Of a stretch of DNA of 7,513 nt, positions 5,153-7,513 are shown in pieces. The position numbers and the translations under genes are program-made. The stretch is from positions 1-7,513 of the forward strand of contig JAQBYK010000056.1 of the NCBI GenBank assembly GCA_027622635.1, given 5' to 3'. How positions within the stretch are numbered: the first letter of the stretch is position 1; each line of letters starts with the position of its first letter. Origin of the DNA: a bacterium (GTDB lineage Bacteria > Patescibacteriota > Gracilibacteria > UBA1369 > LOWO2-01-FULL-3). The notes beneath the pieces are model-generated. The model worked only from the letters and a program-made list of their open reading frames with translations, did no database searches and was not told where the DNA came from.

Positions 5153-6094
5153 ATGGCAAAACTTCCTCTCAAACTATTTTCCGGAACTTCCCATCCTCAA
5201 TTGGCTGAGTTGATTGCCATAAATCTTAAGATCAAGCTTAGTGAAATGAACATTTCCCGTTTTGCTTGTGGTGAGATTTACGCAAAGCCGAAAGAAACTA
5301 TCAGAGGTTGCAATGTCTTTGTTGTTCAAACTGCTTCCGAAAATGTTAATGAAGATTTGATGGAGCTTTTTATAATATTGGATTCATTGAAGCGCTCTTT
5401 TGCAGGGAATATTCATGTTGTCATGCCACATTATGCATATGCCAGGCAGGATCGTGTCGCAAGTCCAAGAGAGCCAATCTCTGCGAAATTGGTGGCGGAT
5501 TTGATTTCCGCTGCGGGTGCGGATCATCTGATTGCCATGAAGTTGCATAGTGACCAGGAACAAGGATTCTTTAATTATCCGGTGGATAATGTAAATACCG
5601 AAAAACTTTTTTCCAACTATTTTAAGAAGAAAAAAATCAAAGATCTTGTTGTTGTTTCGCCGGATGCCGGAGGAGCGAAAGATGCAAAACAATTTGCCAA
5701 CCTGGTTGGCGCAAAATTAGCCATTATTCATAAATCCAGACCAAGCCATAATAAAGCGGAAGTTCACAATATAGTTGGTGATGTTAAGGGCAAGAATTGT
5801 GTGATATATGATGACATGATTGATACGGCCGGTAGCGTAACTGCTGCTATAGAGGCGCTTAAAAAGGGCGGGGCAAAGGATGTTTATCTTGCCGCTACAC
5901 ACGCAGTATTTTCAGATCCTGCTGCCGAGAGACTAAGGAAGGCCGGATTTAAGGAGGTGGTAGTTTCTGACACTATTCCTATTCCAAAAATCAAACAATT
6001 CAAGGGTTTAAAAATTCTATCTGTAGCACCGTTGCTTGCTAGAATTATAAAAAATGTTCACGAATCTAAATCTGTAACCAAAGCAATGTTATGA
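5153..6094 (+). CDS. prs: Ribose-phosphate pyrophosphokinase (PRPP synthetase)
   Basis: Makes PRPP from ribose-5-phosphate and ATP for purine, pyrimidine, His, Trp and NAD synthesis. The 313-residue length is typical. Seen in order: KLFSGTSHPQLAELIA N-terminus; RGCNVFVVQTAS (51-62); YARQDR (96-101) and SPREPISAKLVADL (104-117), a region that binds ATP in the family; LHSDQEQGFFNYPVD (131-145); PDAGGAKDAKQFA (170-182) with metal-binding D171; catalytic K194 and R196 in HKSRP; the PRPP loop VIYDDMIDTAGS (217-228). One oddity: the family signature starts D-L-H, but here it is K130-L-H, although metal-binding H132 is kept. All other core residues are present, so an active enzyme is likely. It overlaps rpiB by four bases (ATGA), implying translational coupling, and its substrate is the product of RpiB. 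Confidence 0.95.
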   Translation: MAKLPLKLFSGTSHPQLAELIAINLKIKLSEMNISRFACGEIYAKPKETIRGCNVFVVQTASENVNEDLMELFIILDSLKRSFAGNIHVVMPHYAYARQDRVASPREPISAKLVADLISAAGADHLIAMKLHSDQEQGFFNYPVDNVNTEKLFSNYFKKKKIKDLVVVSPDAGGAKDAKQFANLVGAKLAIIHKSRPSHNKAEVHNIVGDVKGKNCVIYDDMIDTAGSVTAAIEALKKGGAKDVYLAATHAVFSDPAAERLRKAGFKEVVVSDTIPIPKIKQFKGLKILSVAPLLARIIKNVHESKSVTKAML

Positions 6095-6543
6095 CTGAAA
6101 AAAAGAAACTTGTATTTATTGGCTCTGACCATGGAGGATTTAATGCCAAGAAGGAGTTAGTCCCATTTCTTAAGGAGAGTGGATTTGATGTAACTGATTT
6201 GGGATGTTTCACCGATGAGCCATGTGACTATCCTGATGTTGCGAGAGAAGTAGCTGAAAAGGCCATGGAACACCCGGAAGCTTTTGGGATATTACTTTGC
6301 GGAAGCGGGATTGGAGTATCTATTGCCGCGAATAAAGTGCAAGGTGTGCGTGCGGCTTTGGCAAATAGCGAGGAGTTGGCTGAGTTAGCTCGTAAGCATA
6401 ACAATGCCAATGTTTTATGCCTAGGCGCGCGATTGACAACTGTTCCCGATATGAAAAAGATTGTTATTAAATTCATGAATACCGGATTTGAAAATACAGA
6501 AGAACGACATGCTAGGAGAGTACAAAAATTAAATGATATGTAA
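6091..6543 (+). CDS. rpiB: Ribose-5-phosphate isomerase B
   Basis: Interconverts ribulose-5-phosphate and ribose-5-phosphate in the non-oxidative pentose phosphate pathway. The 150-residue length is typical of RpiB/LacAB-type isomerases. Motifs: IGSDHGGF (10-17) with D13 and H14; DYPDVA (46-51); GILLCGSGIGVSIAANK (66-82) with catalytic C70 and the phosphate/anion loop; GVRAAL (85-90); HNNANVLCLGAR (103-114) with H103; and RHARRVQKL (139-147) with phosphate-binding arginines. Cysteine at the catalytic position fits ribose-5-phosphate isomerases. The ATG sits inside the prs stop region (ATGA) and the stop shares one base with the rpe start (TAATG), so it is the middle gene of a three-gene unit. 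No SD is seen. Confidence 0.96.
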   Translation: MTEKKKLVFIGSDHGGFNAKKELVPFLKESGFDVTDLGCFTDEPCDYPDVAREVAEKAMEHPEAFGILLCGSGIGVSIAANKVQGVRAALANSEELAELARKHNNANVLCLGARLTTVPDMKKIVIKFMNTGFENTEERHARRVQKLNDM

Positions 6544-7169
6544 TGGATTTGGAGATTGCACCATCAATTTTATCCGCTGATTTTGGCAAGCTGAGCGAAG
6601 AAATTGCCGAAGTTGAGCCTTACTCTGAACGTATCCATTTTGATGTTATGGATGGTCATTTTGTGCCGAATATTAGTTTTGGCGCACCTATTATGAAGTG
6701 GATAAAATCTGAGTTACCTATTGATGTGCATCTTATGATCGAGCATCCCTGGGATTTTTTTGAGGATTTTGTTAAGGCTGGCGGGGATACTATCATTGTT
6801 CACGAAGAAGCTTGTGAAGATTTACGTGGAACAATAGAGAAAATCTTAGCCTTGGGCGTGAAAGCCGGTGTTTCAATTAAGCCCAAAACCGGAGTTGAAT
6901 CTATTACAAACGTCTTAGATTTGGTACAGCAAGTATTGATTATGACGGTTGAGCCCGGATTTGGAGGGCAAAAGTTCATGTCTGATATGATGCCGAAAAT
7001 AGCACAATTAAAGGAGATGGGATTTGATAAGGAGATTGCTATCGATGGTGGCGTAAATGGGGAAACAGCTAAGATATGTAGAGATGCGGGTGCAAATGTA
7101 CTTATAGCCGGTAGTTATATTTTCGGTTCAGAAGATAGAATTGCAGCGATAAATAGCCTTCGTGCCTAA
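6543..7169 (+). CDS. rpe: Ribulose-phosphate 3-epimerase
   Basis: Interconverts ribulose-5-phosphate and xylulose-5-phosphate. The 208-residue product is a TIM barrel slightly shorter than the usual 215-225. Motifs in order: IAPSILSADF (5-14) with S8; IHFDVMDGHFVPNISFG (31-47) with metal ligands H32 and D34; DVHLMIEHP (61-69) with H63; IKPKT (112-116); VLIMTVEPGFGGQKF (131-145); IAIDGGVN (165-172) with catalytic/metal D168; and the phosphate-binding IAGSYIFG (188-195). All active-site residues are in place. It is the last gene of the prs-rpiB-rpe unit, overlapping rpiB by one base. Its xylulose-5-phosphate product would normally go to transketolase, whose nearby homologue looks inactive. Confidence 0.97.
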   Translation: MDLEIAPSILSADFGKLSEEIAEVEPYSERIHFDVMDGHFVPNISFGAPIMKWIKSELPIDVHLMIEHPWDFFEDFVKAGGDTIIVHEEACEDLRGTIEKILALGVKAGVSIKPKTGVESITNVLDLVQQVLIMTVEPGFGGQKFMSDMMPKIAQLKEMGFDKEIAIDGGVNGETAKICRDAGANVLIAGSYIFGSEDRIAAINSLRA

Positions 7170-7179
7170 ACCTGTTAGG
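7165..7179. repeat. Small inverted repeat at the rpe stop codon
   Basis: CCTAA (7165-7169, containing the rpe stop TAA) pairs with TTAGG (7175-7179) around a five-base loop. No T-run follows; the downstream promoter's -35 starts three bases later. The stem is too weak to call a terminator. Confidence 0.25.
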
Positions 7180-7181
7180 GC

Positions 7182-7211
7182 TTGACATCTGCTGCATAAA
7201 TATACTATAGT
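7182..7211 (+). promoter_or_regulatory. Sigma70-type promoter for the right-edge gene
   Basis: A perfect TTGACA (7182-7187), an 18-base spacer and TATAGT (7206-7211) make the best promoter in the window. An alternative TATACT at 7201 would give a spacer of only 13. The predicted start near 7218 leaves a U-rich leader of about 17 bases without an SD before the ATG at 7235. Confidence 0.7.
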
Positions 7212-7234
7212 AGGTCCTATTTTTTTGTTTTGTT

Positions 7235-7513
7235 ATGAAGGAATCAATGGGTGCTAGTGTGGACTCCGGTAGTGACGGACCACATATCTCTGTATCAGAT
7301 ATAGTTTCGGAAATTGAAGATCCCGATGGGCTGCTCGATGATGGTAGTTTTGTGTCTGTTTGCGAAGAAGTTTTAGAATTGGCTGATAGAGTCAGGATTT
7401 CGCAAGGGTATATTCCTCATGACAATAATCAAAGAATTGCTTTGGTTTATGAGTTTTTTAGGGTTTTAAGGCGTGTGGCGGGGCGTGTTAGAAGAGATGG
7501 TGAATCCGTATTT
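7235..7513 (+). CDS. Unidentified protein, N-terminal part, cut by window edge
   Basis: An open frame from ATG 7235 runs 93 codons to the window end without a stop. Residues 1-40 are acidic and Ser/Gly/Asp-rich and probably flexible. Residues 40-85 look helical, with hydrophobic spacing in VCEEVLELADRV and IALVYEFFRVLRRVAGRV. The visible end, RVRRDGESVF (84-93), loosely resembles the R-x-GEP-x-hxH approach to the HD domain in RelA/SpoT-type (p)ppGpp synthetase/hydrolases, but the diagnostic HD residues would lie beyond the window, so this is only a hint. A second in-frame ATG at 7247 could also serve as start. The gene is supported by the strong promoter directly upstream and by its position after the rpe stop in the same orientation. 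Confidence 0.6.
   Translation, partial: MKESMGASVDSGSDGPHISVSDIVSEIEDPDGLLDDGSFVSVCEEVLELADRVRISQGYIPHDNNQRIALVYEFFRVLRRVAGRVRRDGESVF

Noticed and set aside
7165..7230. Hairpin at the rpe stop plus the T-run near 7220 as a terminator
   Set aside because: The T-run is about 40 bases past the 5-base stem and lies in the leader of the next gene, so they do not form one terminator.
1..7513. CRISPR arrays, insertion sequences, tRNA or rRNA genes
   Set aside because: I saw no regularly spaced long repeats, transposase-like frames, terminal inverted repeats or RNA gene signatures on reading both strands.

Overview
The window looks like chromosomal DNA from a bacterium, moderately AT-rich and densely packed. 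Genes follow each other with gaps of 20-50 bases or overlap by 1-4 bases; only one intergenic gap is long. No Shine-Dalgarno sequence is convincing before any start. TGA ends three genes, two of them inside ATGA overlaps, so the standard bacterial code applies and the UGA=Gly code of Gracilibacteria/Absconditabacteria does not. Compact genes, missing SD sites, separately encoded transketolase-type halves and a non-oxidative pentose phosphate cluster would suit a Candidate Phyla Radiation (Patescibacteria) member, perhaps Peregrinibacteria-like. That placement is inference; no marker gene here proves it.

Layout. Positions 1-222 (minus) hold the membrane-anchored N-terminus of a class B penicillin-binding protein. 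It is divergent from an intact M16 zinc peptidase (315-1577). A 348-base G/T-rich gap with an imperfect 50-base-spaced repeat follows. Next is a 479-residue protein of unknown function (1926-3365), then nucleoside diphosphate kinase (3396-3875). A 42-base run of heptamer repeats fills most of the gap before two overlapping genes that match the N-terminal and pyrimidine-binding parts of transketolase (3923-4714 and 4711-5133). Next comes a tight prs-rpiB-rpe run (5153-7169): PRPP synthetase, ribose-5-phosphate isomerase B and ribulose-phosphate 3-epimerase. A strong-looking sigma70-type promoter then drives a gene that runs off the right edge.

How the genes fit together. Rpe and RpiB interconvert ribulose-5-P, xylulose-5-P and ribose-5-P. 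Prs turns ribose-5-P into PRPP for nucleotide synthesis, and Ndk balances nucleoside triphosphates. A transketolase would connect this pool to glycolysis, but the transketolase-like pair lacks most canonical cofactor and catalytic residues (three of the four His sites of the N-terminal half, the Mg-binding Asn and the catalytic Glu) and has no C-terminal domain. It looks like a conserved-fold pseudoenzyme or a much altered activity, and is the most interesting object here.

A second theme is promoter placement. For the genes that begin transcription units (PBP, M16, ndk, tktN-like and prs), a -10-like hexamer ends only 6-9 bases before the start codon, predicting leaderless or nearly leaderless mRNAs. 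Unit-internal genes instead overlap their upstream neighbour.
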